From a virus, in IMG/VR virus record IMGVR_UViG_3300020197_002141, positions 1 through 38,112 of that record: a DNA stretch of 38,112 nt; one strand, given 5' to 3'. The notes below the pieces were generated by a model, which saw only the letters and a list, made by a program, of their open reading frames with translations, searched no databases and was not told the DNA's origin. The translations under genes and the position numbers were made by a program. Shown piece by piece: positions 16,467-24,802 of this stretch. Every line of letters begins with the position of its first letter. The first letter of the stretch is position 1.

Positions 16467-17150
16467 TTATACCTTTAATTTGTTGGTGGCTTCAAATCCT
16501 TTTGTGCCGATGATTCCGTCCGCTAAGCCGTAATAAACAGCTTCTTCGGCATCCAAATTCCAATCCCCCAACTTGTTTAACTTTTTGTCGATATAAGCCA
16601 TGACTTGTTCTTCTGACATTTTCTTTTCTTGAAAATATCGACCATAAACACATCGGGAAGCCAAAATTTGTAACATCCTTTTGTTGATCTTCAAGTTCCA
16701 TTTGGCATTAGATTGCACGGTTGATGTATTCCCTTCGAGAGCTACAAATCCTTTATGGACCATTACCTCACAGTTTGGGGTCATCACCCGTTTCCTAGCC
16801 GCCTGCAAAACGACTGCTCCCATCGAAGCGACTTCGCCATAGGCCAAAATACTAACGTGCGATTCGGAAAGTTTAATCGCATCGTATATCGCCATTCCAC
16901 AAATCCAATCGCCACCCGGAGTTTGGAAATGCAGTAAAATGCCACGTCGTTCAATACGGTTTAAAATGTGAAGGTTTTTGATGAATTGAGTGGACATTCG
17001 GTACTCAATTCCGCCTTCTTCTTCATCTCCCACCATTCCAAAATGGCTGTGTAAATAAATTTCTCTTTCGACGATGTTCAGATCGTAATTATGAACCTGA
17101 CTTATAAACTCGATCAAGTCCAATTCTGGCTCAGGCAGCTTTTTCTTCAT
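16467..17150 (-). CDS. clpP: ClpP-family serine protease (S14)
   Basis: The 227-aa protein has the ClpP fold signature. It includes GILLHFQTPGGDWICGMAIYD, the nucleophile motif YGEVASMGAVVLQAA (S109), the histidine motif CEVMVHKG (H132), and the acid in GDWNLDAEEAVYYGLADGI (D196). All three catalytic residues are present. Size is a little above bacterial ClpP because of a 35-residue N-terminal extension (PEPELDLIEFISQVHNYDLN). Phages use ClpP-like enzymes as prohead proteases or as partners for host Clp ATPases; nothing here decides which. The ATG overlaps the previous gene by 20 nt, so translation is probably coupled. It sits directly downstream of the PrkA-YeaH-SpoVR module. Confidence 0.88.
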   Translation of the reverse strand: MKKKLPEPELDLIEFISQVHNYDLNIVEREIYLHSHFGMVGDEEEGGIEYRMSTQFIKNLHILNRIERRGILLHFQTPGGDWICGMAIYDAIKLSESHVSILAYGEVASMGAVVLQAARKRVMTPNCEVMVHKGFVALEGNTSTVQSNAKWNLKINKRMLQILASRCVYGRYFQEKKMSEEQVMAYIDKKLNKLGDWNLDAEEAVYYGLADGIIGTKGFEATNKLKV

Positions 17151-17481
17151 TATAGAGTTTTACCCTCGCTATCAAATTCTCAATGCCATCGCATTGACAC
17201 CTTTGATGGATAAAATCCAGCAGACACAAACATTCCTTTAGTTCCAAAATTTCACTTTGGTTAACTTCATATTTTGTTTCTACTGCCGGATTTTCAACTA
17301 TCTTAGCCAAAGATCGAAGTTTATCTGCAAGGCCATTTAACTGCGGAATTTCGATATTATACTTCAATTGCAAATTATCAGATTCCGAGACAGACGGAGT
17401 TCGACCGTCAAGAATACAATCAATTTCCTCGCACAAAACGTAAACTTCGCTGCCGGGAATCTTCACTTCAATAAAAGACAT
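17131..17481 (-). CDS. Unknown small protein
   Basis: A 116-aa soluble protein. The N-terminal part looks beta-rich (FIEVKIPGSEVYVLCEEID) and the rest is helical with leucine-rich segments (LNGLADKLRSLAKIVE, EILELKECLCLLDFIHQR). It has five cysteines without a CxxC pair. It overlaps clpP by 20 nt and follows spoVR by 3 nt, so it belongs to the same minus-strand operon. No family is recognised. It might be an adaptor for either neighbour, but there is no direct sign. Confidence 0.75.
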   Translation of the reverse strand: MSFIEVKIPGSEVYVLCEEIDCILDGRTPSVSESDNLQLKYNIEIPQLNGLADKLRSLAKIVENPAVETKYEVNQSEILELKECLCLLDFIHQRCQCDGIENLIARVKLYNEEKAA

Positions 17482-17484
17482 AAA

Positions 17485-19083
17485 TCACCACATATTTTCC
17501 ATATGTTGTTTTCGTGTCACCCGCCGCACTTTAGTCGGATCGCTACTGAAACACTCGTAAATTATCTCGGTGCCATCTTCGTCGGCAGTCGCCAAGAATA
17601 CGTCATTACCCCAAACAAATCGAAGACCAGTGAGTACGTCCTTAACATAAGGATCATAAAGCTCACGACCATCAATATTGTGTTGAAGCAAGAAATATCC
17701 CTTGCCTCTATAGTTTGGCTCAACCAATTTAATATCTGGCAAGCCGCCATTCAAATGGCGTCTCATCAAAAGTTTTTTAGTTTTTTCGTAATCACGAGAT
17801 TCGATTCTTGTTTCCCCATTGTTAAATTTTTTCCACTCAAAGTATTCTTGTTCACGGCAGAAATCTTCAGTGAAATATTCATGAATAAGAGTCAAATCAT
17901 CGTAATATTTTCGAACTTCAAATACCTTTTCTTTACCAAGTCCAACACCTGTGTCCCAATTTTCACGCTTACGATAATCTCGACATTCTTCCCATTCCGT
18001 ACCAAATCGTCCTTTATTCCAACGGTCACGAATATCTAACAATAAATAAAAGCCTAATTTATATGGGTTCATAGAATACTTGCCGCCTAACACGCCCATT
18101 TTATGTTCAGCATATTCGATGATTCCACAATCATGCGTTTTTTGACCAAGCCCCACATAACCTTGCTCGGCCATGATTGTATAGTCAGTCAACGAGGCCC
18201 ACCCTTCGTTGAGGGTCTTAGTTTGACGCTGCGGGAAGAAATATAAAGATTCATCATAAATCATAGACAATATATCTTGTTGCCACGGTTTGAGCGGTGC
18301 ATTATCCCGCAAGAATCCAAAAATATCTTTCGTTGGTTCCAAGAAGAGATTCAATTCGTCGGCCAACTCTTTTTTCTTGGCTCGATCATTTTCTTTCTTT
18401 TTGAATTCACCAGTATTGATGTACGGGTCCATGTATAGTCGCTCACGATCTACCTTTAAGCGACGTGGGTGACGATACACTCTAGTATCAGTAATAATTG
18501 GGTTTTTAATTGTCTTTTGGTGCCAAGCTTTTGCGCCATCAATTAAGGTGTCAATTCTAAGCAAATAATCCAAAAACTCTGTGACACGTTCTTTGCCCCA
18601 GCGTGCCATATACTTGCGAATACGGGTTCCGTGATTCGCCATATTATTCAGCATATTTGTATCAGTGGCAGAGAAGTGGATATTATTCTTAAAAAAATCA
18701 TTATGTCCTGTAGCATGAGCAACAACTGTTAGATCGTCCAACAAGCTATTGGAAGCCAATAACCATTGGTAGCAAGGATTGGTATTAATTACCATCTCAT
18801 AAATTTTATGCATGCCATATTCATATCCTCTTTGAAGTTCTTCATATTCCATCCCGAAGGACCAGTGTGGATAACGAACAGGAAAGCCGCCATAAGCGGC
18901 AATTTCTGAAATTTCATCATAGGTAAGCTTTTGAATTACAGTTGGATAAAAATCCAAACCATAATCTCGACATGCCTTGAGAATTATTTGAGCGTTTTCG
19001 GCCAACTCTTTAGATAGGCTTACACCGGGTACAGTATTATCACCCAACAGTATAGAAGAGCCGTGAAAAAATTTGCTCGTCAT
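17485..19083 (-). CDS. spoVR: SpoVR/YcgB family protein
   Basis: The 532-aa protein closely follows the SpoVR family pattern. It has YGLDFYPTVIQKLTYDEISE, IAAYGGFPVRYPHWSFGMEY, MHKIYEMVINTNPCYQWLLA, LTVVAHATGHNDFFKNNIHF, and near the C-end FLLQHNIDGRELYDPYVKDV. Length agrees with bacterial members (about 500 aa). Hosts encode it with the PrkA kinase and the von Willebrand-domain protein YeaH, where the trio is linked to stress and stationary-phase adaptation; the biochemical role of SpoVR is not settled. GGAG lies 7 nt before ATG. It starts 3 nt after the yeaH-like gene, so all three were probably acquired as a unit. Confidence 0.93.
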   Translation of the reverse strand: MTSKFFHGSSILLGDNTVPGVSLSKELAENAQIILKACRDYGLDFYPTVIQKLTYDEISEIAAYGGFPVRYPHWSFGMEYEELQRGYEYGMHKIYEMVINTNPCYQWLLASNSLLDDLTVVAHATGHNDFFKNNIHFSATDTNMLNNMANHGTRIRKYMARWGKERVTEFLDYLLRIDTLIDGAKAWHQKTIKNPIITDTRVYRHPRRLKVDRERLYMDPYINTGEFKKKENDRAKKKELADELNLFLEPTKDIFGFLRDNAPLKPWQQDILSMIYDESLYFFPQRQTKTLNEGWASLTDYTIMAEQGYVGLGQKTHDCGIIEYAEHKMGVLGGKYSMNPYKLGFYLLLDIRDRWNKGRFGTEWEECRDYRKRENWDTGVGLGKEKVFEVRKYYDDLTLIHEYFTEDFCREQEYFEWKKFNNGETRIESRDYEKTKKLLMRRHLNGGLPDIKLVEPNYRGKGYFLLQHNIDGRELYDPYVKDVLTGLRFVWGNDVFLATADEDGTEIIYECFSSDPTKVRRVTRKQHMENMW

Positions 19084-19085
19084 TT

Positions 19086-20267
19086 TTAAACTCCAACGGA
19101 CCTTTCTTTACCCATCAAGGCGGAAATTGCTTCAAGGATTTGTTGATCCCGTTCTTCGTCAGTTAAAGAACCAGATTCAGAAGCAATTTGAACAGTACGA
19201 ATATTCGCTGAGCTTATGTCGCCATCCTTTATTGCAGAATCAACAACATTTTTAACGCTACCATCATAATGATACGGCATAATCTGTGTGATACCAACTA
19301 AGTTTACAATATTTGGCCCAAAATCTTCTTTCAAAGATTCTATAAAAACCGAGTTATCATCGTCCCAGTTATCGCCGTCTGTGAAGTAAAACACATAAAT
19401 GTTCCACTTTTGGGGCGGGTATCGATTTTCAAATTGCTTCGCAATAAACTTTAATGCCGATGAACAAGTTGTGCCGCCACCGAACCGATATTTATAAAAC
19501 TTCTCTTCATCGACTTCCATAGCAACAGAATCGTGCCAGACAAACAAACGGTCTACTCGCTTATAAAATCTGCGAATCCACACGTCGATCCACCAAGCCA
19601 TATCAGAAACCACATCACACTTAAATGCATCCATCGAACCAGAGCCATCTCTGGCATAAATCACCAAAGCGTTTGTGGATGGATATTTGATTTCACGATA
19701 CTGACGGTATCGCTTATCTTTTTGAATTGGCTTGATCGTCCGCATCGGTGTCGGGCAACCGGGGACAAATTCAAGATCATTGATTGTGCCTTCGGCGGCT
19801 TGTCGCTTTAACGCTTGCAAAAATGTTCGACGGTTATGACGAAGTGATTCTGGGCCAATCAAAGAAATGTTGTTATATTTAATTTTGACTTCATCAAAAG
19901 TATCACTTGGTTTTGGTTTGAGATCGGGAAGCTCCAATTCCTCAGCCAAAAACTTGAGAACTGCTTCCAAGTCCAAATTAATCGTAATTCCTTCGGCCTC
20001 TCCTTGCCCTGCACGATCACCCTTACCTTTTGGATCACGACCAATTACATCACCGTCTTTACCGGGGCCACGTCCAACACCTTGGTCATTATCTCCGAAC
20101 GTAATATGAGGAATATCAATCTTTGGAATAGAAATTGATATTTTGCCACGCTTTCCACGGTTTCTGACGATTTTGCCGCTTTTGATAAACTTTTTCAAAG
20201 CCTTGCGAAGACGACCAGAAACTACGTCGATAAAGTCTTTGTGGTCTTCTTCAATTCTTCTTGGCAT
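19086..20267 (-). CDS. yeaH: YeaH/DUF444 (UPF0229) von Willebrand-like protein
   Basis: This 393-aa protein matches the UPF0229 family. It has a basic N-terminal domain (RLRKALKKFIKSGKIVRNRG), a Gly-rich linker (NDQGVGRGPGKDGDVIGRDP), and a C-terminal von Willebrand A-like domain. The metal-dependent adhesion motif is ARDGSGSMD around D207, and the second loop is RFGGGTTCSSAL. VFYFTDGDNWDDD gives the third metal-site acid. Family members are co-encoded with PrkA and SpoVR, as here. AAGGA lies 7 nt before ATG. The start overlaps the preceding small gene by 46 nt. It probably serves as a partner of the PrkA kinase. Confidence 0.93.
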   Translation of the reverse strand: MPRRIEEDHKDFIDVVSGRLRKALKKFIKSGKIVRNRGKRGKISISIPKIDIPHITFGDNDQGVGRGPGKDGDVIGRDPKGKGDRAGQGEAEGITINLDLEAVLKFLAEELELPDLKPKPSDTFDEVKIKYNNISLIGPESLRHNRRTFLQALKRQAAEGTINDLEFVPGCPTPMRTIKPIQKDKRYRQYREIKYPSTNALVIYARDGSGSMDAFKCDVVSDMAWWIDVWIRRFYKRVDRLFVWHDSVAMEVDEEKFYKYRFGGGTTCSSALKFIAKQFENRYPPQKWNIYVFYFTDGDNWDDDNSVFIESLKEDFGPNIVNLVGITQIMPYHYDGSVKNVVDSAIKDGDISSANIRTVQIASESGSLTDEERDQQILEAISALMGKERSVGV

Positions 20268-20500
20268 AGTTCGTCCTTTATGTGTTTAAGCTCTGTTTTT
20301 AACTTAATATAACCTAAGAGACAAGAAGAAATTGCTTTTTCTAATTCAGTGTATTGTGGCGGTCCACAATATACCTGTGCGGCATCTGAATTAGCTGGCA
20401 CTTCTACCCTAAACATCTCTCCGTCATATTTAATGTTAACAAAAACTGGCTCTTGGTAAAGAGAGAAAGTCTCTTGAATAAGATGTTGGACGTTATTCAT
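20222..20500 (-). CDS. Unknown small protein in the PrkA operon
   Basis: A 92-aa protein starting MNNVQHLIQETFSLYQEPVF. It has a short beta segment (VFVNIKYDGEMFRVEVPANS) followed by a helix (YTELEKAISSCLLGYIKLKT). Its ATG overlaps the TGA of the previous gene, and its 3' end runs 46 nt into the yeaH-like gene. The overlaps suggest coupled translation within the PrkA-YeaH-SpoVR unit. No family is recognised. Confidence 0.7.
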   Translation of the reverse strand: MNNVQHLIQETFSLYQEPVFVNIKYDGEMFRVEVPANSDAAQVYCGPPQYTELEKAISSCLLGYIKLKTELKHIKDELCQEELKKTTKTLST

Positions 20501-20715
20501 TGGTCAATCACTTTAAAAACAAAACTTAAATCGCCGTCATCGCTTTCAAAATTTTTGAGTTTCATATCGAACAAAAACTGAGTTTGTTCGTCGTTGAGCA
20601 TGGCAAGTAGATCACCCAATGTCCCATCGCTGCCCCAAACGTCCATAGCCAATTCGTCTATTTGTTTGTGCAAATCTTTTTTCATTTTTATGTTCAACCA
20701 ATAATTACCAGACAT
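20497..20715 (-). CDS. Unknown small acidic protein
   Basis: A 72-aa protein starting MSGNYWLNIKMKKDLHKQID. A helix is followed by an acidic tail (FESDDGDLSFVFKVIDQ). AGAGG lies 6 nt before ATG, directly downstream of the terminator hairpin that ends the prkA gene. It may therefore be expressed from readthrough or from its own promoter. Its stop overlaps the next start (ATGA). Function unknown. Confidence 0.7.
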   Translation of the reverse strand: MSGNYWLNIKMKKDLHKQIDELAMDVWGSDGTLGDLLAMLNDEQTQFLFDMKLKNFESDDGDLSFVFKVIDQ

Positions 20716-20732
20716 GATATACCTCTAAAAAA

Positions 20733-20771
20733 CTGCCCTACCAGCCAAGTATTTCCCGACTGATAGGGCAG
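20733..20771 (-). terminator. Terminator after prkA
   Basis: On the minus strand, CTGCCCTA and TAGGGCAG form an 8-bp stem, extended by weaker pairs (TCAG with CTGG), and are followed by TTTTTT. This is a good rho-independent terminator between prkA and the downstream small genes. It would reduce the amount of YeaH and SpoVR message relative to PrkA. Confidence 0.85.
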
Positions 20772-20791
20772 CAGCGGTTTCATATTTTCAA

Positions 20792-22867
20792 TTATTCGTC
20801 TTGTGCCAAATCGCCTCTAGCAAATATACCGCCTACGAAATCGAGAACATCCGTTGCAGAACGGTCATTATAACCGTATTGCTTGATAAGACGTGTCTTG
20901 ATGGCGTCAATCTTCTCTTGAATATCTTTGTCCACAACCGTCGCCCCGCTCACATTGAGAGCAGACAACTTAATTGTGTCCTTAACATCCTCGAAGAGCT
21001 TGGCTTCAAGAGCCTTCTTGAGCTTAGGATTGGTATCCCAGCGGAATTGCTTGCCCTTAACCGATAGATCACCGATGAAGGCGGCAATCGAGCGACGGAA
21101 ATCATCGGCCCCTTGGTCTGGAATATCAATCTTGGACTCAATCTGCCGCATCAAGCGTTCATCTGGCTTGCGATCCTGACCCGTGATTGGGTCTTTAATC
21201 TTGGACTTACTGATATAAGCCATGATGTTGTCAATGTAGTTGCCACACAATCTGATAACTGCGTCTTCATCGCCAACGAGGGCTTTCTGAACTTCGGCCT
21301 TCAAGATTTCTGTGAGCTTCTTGAGGGTCAAGTCTACGGCCCCGATATAACGACCAACTTCATCCTTGTTATTCAAGAGCGACGAGCCTTCCAATCCATC
21401 TCGAATTTCATTCAACACCATGAAAGTATTTACATATTCATGGTTGTTGGCGAGACAGTTAGAAATCTTGTCTTGAACATAACGAACGGAGATACCCGTC
21501 GTCATACCTTCGTTATCGTAACGGTCACGCAACTCTTTAACTTGCTCTTCTGTCCAGCCCGGCAACAGTCTGCCGTCGTACAATTCAGCCTTGGCGACCA
21601 AATCAATCTTGCCATCTTTATCGTCATTGAGACGAGTAAGAATTGCCCAGAGAGCAGCTACTTCGAGAGTATGCGGAGCAATGTGTTGACGCACCTTGCC
21701 GACGCCATAATCCTTTTCCAGAATCTTGAGTTCTTCGGACCAACGCAAAGTATAAGGAACGTCAACCTTTACAGTACGATCACGCAGAGCTTCCATGTAC
21801 TGGTTGCTACGCAATTTTTCGTATTCTGGGTTGTTTGTGTGGGCGAAGATAGCTTCGTCAATAGAAACTTGGCTAAACTTCTTCGGTTTGATATTTTGTT
21901 CTTGCGATGCACCCAACAAGTCATACAGGAACGCCTGATCCAACTTGAGGGCTTCGATAAATTCGATCATGCCACGATTGCCCACGCAAAACTCGCCGTC
22001 GAAATTGAAGCTACGGGGGTCAGAATCGGAACCAAAGTGGCTGATGCTTCGGAAGTTAATGTCACCAGTCAACTCGGTCGAGTCTTGGTTTTTCTCATCC
22101 TTTGGCTGGAAAGTTGCGATACCGCAACGGTCGGCCTCGGAATAAACCTTGCGAACGACACGGATGTGATTTTCAAGAACTTTCTCAAGATCGCCTTCGT
22201 TTCTCTTGAGTAATTCGTTCATGAAGAACTTGCAACGTGGGTCAAGTTCGCCATCGCATCGGAGATTATACAAATCAACTTTCAATTCATCATCAGCCAT
22301 ATCCCTGTGAATTTCATTCAACTCGGCCATAATAGGGGCACGGAGTTCAGGGGGAAGTAGCTTTAGAGGCTGCTCGTGCATCGGGCAGTCATCTTCGGGA
22401 TGTGTATAGATGCCTTCTGTACCAGTCGGCAGATTAACCCAGCGGAAAGAATACCAAGCCCCATCGTCCGATCTGGAATAACTTTCCAACTCTCTTTTGA
22501 AGAGTCGGCAGAGAGTGGACTTAGAGCTACCTACAGGTCCATGCAAAAGTAAAATACGCTTCTCAGTACCATAACCCCCCGCAGCACCCTTGATGAATTT
22601 CATCAAGGAGTCCTTCGTAGGCGTCAGCCCAATAATGGGATTATCTGGATTATCAAAAAACTTATAATATGTGTAGGTTTTTCGATATTCTTCCACTTGA
22701 TGTGTGCCCTTGGAAAGCACCATATCCCAAATCATTTGCCAAGCATTGCGAACTAGCTTGGGATTTTTGTAACACTCATCGACATACTGACCGAAACTCA
22801 TTTCTGTGTTAAGTACACGAAATTTGTCCCGATCAAACTTTCCAATTACTCTGCTCAATGCATTCAT
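20792..22867 (-). CDS. prkA: PrkA-family AAA serine protein kinase
   Basis: This 691-aa protein matches bacterial PrkA/YeaG in length and order. The N-terminal AAA domain has Walker A GPVGSSKST (from residue 110). The family block FNFDGEFCVGNRGMIEFIEA and DEAIFAHTNNPEYEKLRSNQ are typical. The C-terminal kinase-like part contains FVGGIFARGDLAQDE as its tail. In bacteria PrkA phosphorylates or remodels targets in nutrient and stress responses, together with YeaH and SpoVR, which are encoded just downstream. GGAG lies about 9 nt before ATG. Phage carriage suggests control of host physiology during infection. Confidence 0.93.
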   Translation of the reverse strand: MNALSRVIGKFDRDKFRVLNTEMSFGQYVDECYKNPKLVRNAWQMIWDMVLSKGTHQVEEYRKTYTYYKFFDNPDNPIIGLTPTKDSLMKFIKGAAGGYGTEKRILLLHGPVGSSKSTLCRLFKRELESYSRSDDGAWYSFRWVNLPTGTEGIYTHPEDDCPMHEQPLKLLPPELRAPIMAELNEIHRDMADDELKVDLYNLRCDGELDPRCKFFMNELLKRNEGDLEKVLENHIRVVRKVYSEADRCGIATFQPKDEKNQDSTELTGDINFRSISHFGSDSDPRSFNFDGEFCVGNRGMIEFIEALKLDQAFLYDLLGASQEQNIKPKKFSQVSIDEAIFAHTNNPEYEKLRSNQYMEALRDRTVKVDVPYTLRWSEELKILEKDYGVGKVRQHIAPHTLEVAALWAILTRLNDDKDGKIDLVAKAELYDGRLLPGWTEEQVKELRDRYDNEGMTTGISVRYVQDKISNCLANNHEYVNTFMVLNEIRDGLEGSSLLNNKDEVGRYIGAVDLTLKKLTEILKAEVQKALVGDEDAVIRLCGNYIDNIMAYISKSKIKDPITGQDRKPDERLMRQIESKIDIPDQGADDFRRSIAAFIGDLSVKGKQFRWDTNPKLKKALEAKLFEDVKDTIKLSALNVSGATVVDKDIQEKIDAIKTRLIKQYGYNDRSATDVLDFVGGIFARGDLAQDE

Positions 22868-22974
22868 TGTATTTTTCTCCGATTCTTTGTCGTTCGCAAG
22901 GAAGGGACTACGAATATCCCACGCTAAATAAATATAGCGACTAAAAAAATATATTCAAGTCTTGAAAAGCAAAT

Positions 22975-23325
22975 TTATTTAACTTCGCCCCAATTTTTGT
23001 CATTGCCCAAATCGTTTATTTTTCGATAAGGCGTGGCACCAACATGGGACTTATCCTCGGCATTTTTACGCTGGTCTATAACACCACCGGGCTTTTCCAT
23101 TTCATGATGAAAACGGTAATCGTGCCCGCTGGATTCGCTATTCCATCTATCTGTGCCGATTGGATTGCCGAACGTGAAATTCGGGCAACCTATAATTTCC
23201 TTTTTCTTCCTAGACTTGCATTTGGGGCATTTGCCCTTCTTTACATTCTGGTATTTCTCGGCCATAAGCGACCAAATATCATAAACACACTGACATTTTT
23301 TGCATTCAAATTCATAACGTGGAAT
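22975..23325 (-). CDS. FmdB-like zinc ribbon protein with apparent AUU start
   Basis: Read from ATT at 23325, the 116-aa protein begins (M)PRYEFECKKCQCVYDIWSL and continues to GKCPKCKSRK. That gives the two zinc knuckles (CxxC twice) of FmdB-type regulatory zinc ribbons, which typically start MPRYEYEC. The first ATG is 20 codons later and would delete the first knuckle. AGAGG lies 6 nt before ATT. The rest of the protein (GCPNFTFGNPIGTDRWNSES, KINDLGNDKNWGEVK) is a phage-specific tail. The gene is flanked by A/T-rich spacers and ends before a weak hairpin with a T run. The family call is good; the unusual start rests on the zinc-knuckle argument. Confidence 0.75.
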   Translation of the reverse strand: MPRYEFECKKCQCVYDIWSLMAEKYQNVKKGKCPKCKSRKKKEIIGCPNFTFGNPIGTDRWNSESSGHDYRFHHEMEKPGGVIDQRKNAEDKSHVGATPYRKINDLGNDKNWGEVK

Positions 23326-23363
23326 AACACACCTCTTTTTTTTTGAAGGAAAATATTTTTTTG

Positions 23364-23651
23364 CTATTCTTCCTCTAATTTTCTCAACTTTTTGTAAACC
23401 TCATCTACACGCTCTAATTGAGCTTCGAGGCTCAGAAATTTCCACCAAAAAGACTTTTCACACATCGCTATGGCACGGGATAACAACTTGCGATTTAAGT
23501 CACGACTAACTATAGCAATTTGTGCGTGCTGAATTGCTTGTTCTTCTTCGGCAATCTTTTTGTATTCTTCAGGCGTCAAAATAGAATCTGGGTCGTTAAA
23601 AAAATTGTCAATATCATCTCGATCATTGTCATCATAATCAAATCTTCTCAT
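23364..23651 (-). CDS. Small helical acidic protein
   Basis: A 95-aa protein starting MRRFDYDDNDRDDIDNFFND. The ATG at 23651 is preferred, with GAGG about 9 nt upstream and the previous gene's stop just before it. After the acidic start it is helical (TPEEYKKIAEEEQAIQHAQI, LEAQLERVDEVYKKLRKLEEE). No family is recognised. A structural or scaffold role would fit the helical, charged composition but is unsupported. Confidence 0.7.
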   Translation of the reverse strand: MRRFDYDDNDRDDIDNFFNDPDSILTPEEYKKIAEEEQAIQHAQIAIVSRDLNRKLLSRAIAMCEKSFWWKFLSLEAQLERVDEVYKKLRKLEEE

Positions 23652-23656
23652 GGTGA

Positions 23657-24271
23657 TTATCCTCTCACAGCTAAAAATAAAGGTGTAGAATCCTTCCACA
23701 GTTCAGCCAAACGCCTTTCATTGGAACTCATGTCTACGTCCTCGTATTTCCAAATCGGCGTAATTGGATGAATCTCTTTATTTATCCATGAGCTTGTAAC
23801 AAACTTTCCCCATCCATCTTCATATGTCATAAAAGTTTCAAAATCTTTCCCCTTAACGTCAAAAACCAATAACTTGTCGTAACGATCTACTGGTTCTGTC
23901 ATTTCGGTTAAAAAAGTTGCTTTTGGCACAGAAAACGATTTGTTGAAAACGAAAACGTCCGACAATTCTCTAACTGCCACTACGTCGGGAGATAAGATTA
24001 AAAGAGGAAAAGAAAGGATATTTTTTTCAATGAAATATTTGGCATGAGACAAAGGGGTGTCTGTTTTTCGCAAAGCAAAAGGAACATCGCATCTTTTGGT
24101 CCAGTCAAATAACTGATGTTTCATCAAAAAACGATTGCAGACTACAGCCACCTTCGCTTCTGGAATATTTCGATAAAAGGAATACCACGCCAAAAAACTC
24201 ATCCAATGATGACATGGCGTGTAATCGCATACGATGAGTATGCTGAGATTCTTCCCGGTATTTGTAATCAT
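23657..24271 (-). CDS. Putative glycosyltransferase-like protein
   Basis: This 204-aa protein starts MITNTGKNLSILIVCDYTPC. The Rossmann-like first strand, a second strand (AKVAVVCNRFLMKHQL), and LLILSPDVVAVRELSDVF, which resembles the donor-binding strand of GT-A enzymes (usually YLDxD), suggest a small glycosyltransferase or nucleotide-sugar-binding protein. KLLVFDVKGKDFETFMTY and the C-terminal WKYEDVDMSSNERRL also fit that layout. The DxD is not conserved (SPDV), so activity is uncertain. It lies between a leader-bearing small protein and a helical protein on the same strand. Confidence 0.5.
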   Translation of the reverse strand: MITNTGKNLSILIVCDYTPCHHWMSFLAWYSFYRNIPEAKVAVVCNRFLMKHQLFDWTKRCDVPFALRKTDTPLSHAKYFIEKNILSFPLLILSPDVVAVRELSDVFVFNKSFSVPKATFLTEMTEPVDRYDKLLVFDVKGKDFETFMTYEDGWGKFVTSSWINKEIHPITPIWKYEDVDMSSNERRLAELWKDSTPLFLAVRG

Positions 24272-24291
24272 GCACTAATTGAGTAATCAGA

Positions 24292-24477
24292 TTATTTTCC
24301 CTCACGGGAATAAATTTTCCCCGGTACTAGCATACCTGTATATGTGGAGCCAACAGACAGTTTGGCGGGTCTTACCGCACCACGGGAGATAATTTTGCCC
24401 GGAGTGTGACCACTGCCCGTGCCATACAGCTTCACAGTCTTCTTTTTGGCTTCTAGGAATTGACGGAAAGTCATCAT
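24292..24477 (-). CDS. Small leader-bearing basic protein
   Basis: This 61-aa protein starts MMTFRQFLEAKKKTVKLYGT. The first ten residues closely resemble the capsid-targeting leaders of T4 internal proteins (M-K-T-Y-Q-E-F-I). The remainder is basic and Gly-rich (TGSGHTPGKIISRGAVRPAK). There is no standard ribosome binding site; CTAAATA stands a few bases upstream. It is probably a DNA-associated protein packaged in the capsid, by analogy only. Confidence 0.68.
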   Translation of the reverse strand: MMTFRQFLEAKKKTVKLYGTGSGHTPGKIISRGAVRPAKLSVGSTYTGMLVPGKIYSREGK

Positions 24478-24481
24478 ACCG

Positions 24482-24488
24482 TATTTAG
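24482..24488 (-). promoter_or_regulatory. Possible late-promoter-like CTAAATA
   Basis: CTAAATA on the minus strand lies 4 nt before the ATG of the leader-bearing gene at 24477, matching the arrangement at 7796. The 51-base divergent space also holds GGATATATACTATT before the plus-strand gene at 24529. Both genes encode N-terminal leaders, so shared late expression is plausible. Tentative. Confidence 0.3.
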
Positions 24489-24528
24489 AGTGGAAAATTA
24501 AAATAATGGGACTAGGATATATACTATT

Positions 24529-24792
24529 ATGATAACTTTTGAACAATTCATGAAAAGAAAACGGATCGTGGAACAAGGCGAAGCTCCACCCGAAATTATG
24601 AAAGCAGCCACTAATATCAGCAAAAAAAACAAATCTGCTGTAATTGGCGCTACTGCTCCGCAAGAATTACCAAATATTATGAAGGATAAAGCCGCTATGG
24701 ATTTGGTAAAAGCAGATCCAAAGAATGCCGGAAAATTAGGTCAGGTACTCACTGGACTAGACGCCAAAGAAATTGAAAAACAACAACAATAG
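24529..24792 (+). CDS. Small leader-bearing helical protein
   Basis: This 87-aa protein starts MITFEQFMKRKRIVEQGEAP, again with the F-x-x-F-[LM] leader followed by a charged stretch. The rest is helical and basic (IMKAATNISKKNKSAVIGAT, LTGLDAKEIEKQQQ). It is divergent from the similar small gene at 24292-24477. Its stop is 10 nt before the next ATG, so it is probably co-transcribed with the Cys-rich membrane protein. No family beyond the leader is recognised. Confidence 0.72.
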   Translation: MITFEQFMKRKRIVEQGEAPPEIMKAATNISKKNKSAVIGATAPQELPNIMKDKAAMDLVKADPKNAGKLGQVLTGLDAKEIEKQQQ

Positions 24793-24802
24793 GAGAACTA
24801 AC

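Noticed and set aside
21113-22213. 366-codon plus-strand open frame opposite prkA
   Set aside because: It is antisense to a strongly conserved kinase gene, has no recognisable domain or binding site, and results from codon bias.
22910-22975. CTAAATA in the spacer before prkA as another late promoter
   Set aside because: It faces the plus strand with no plus-strand gene behind it and lies inside a small CGCTA/TAGCG hairpin.
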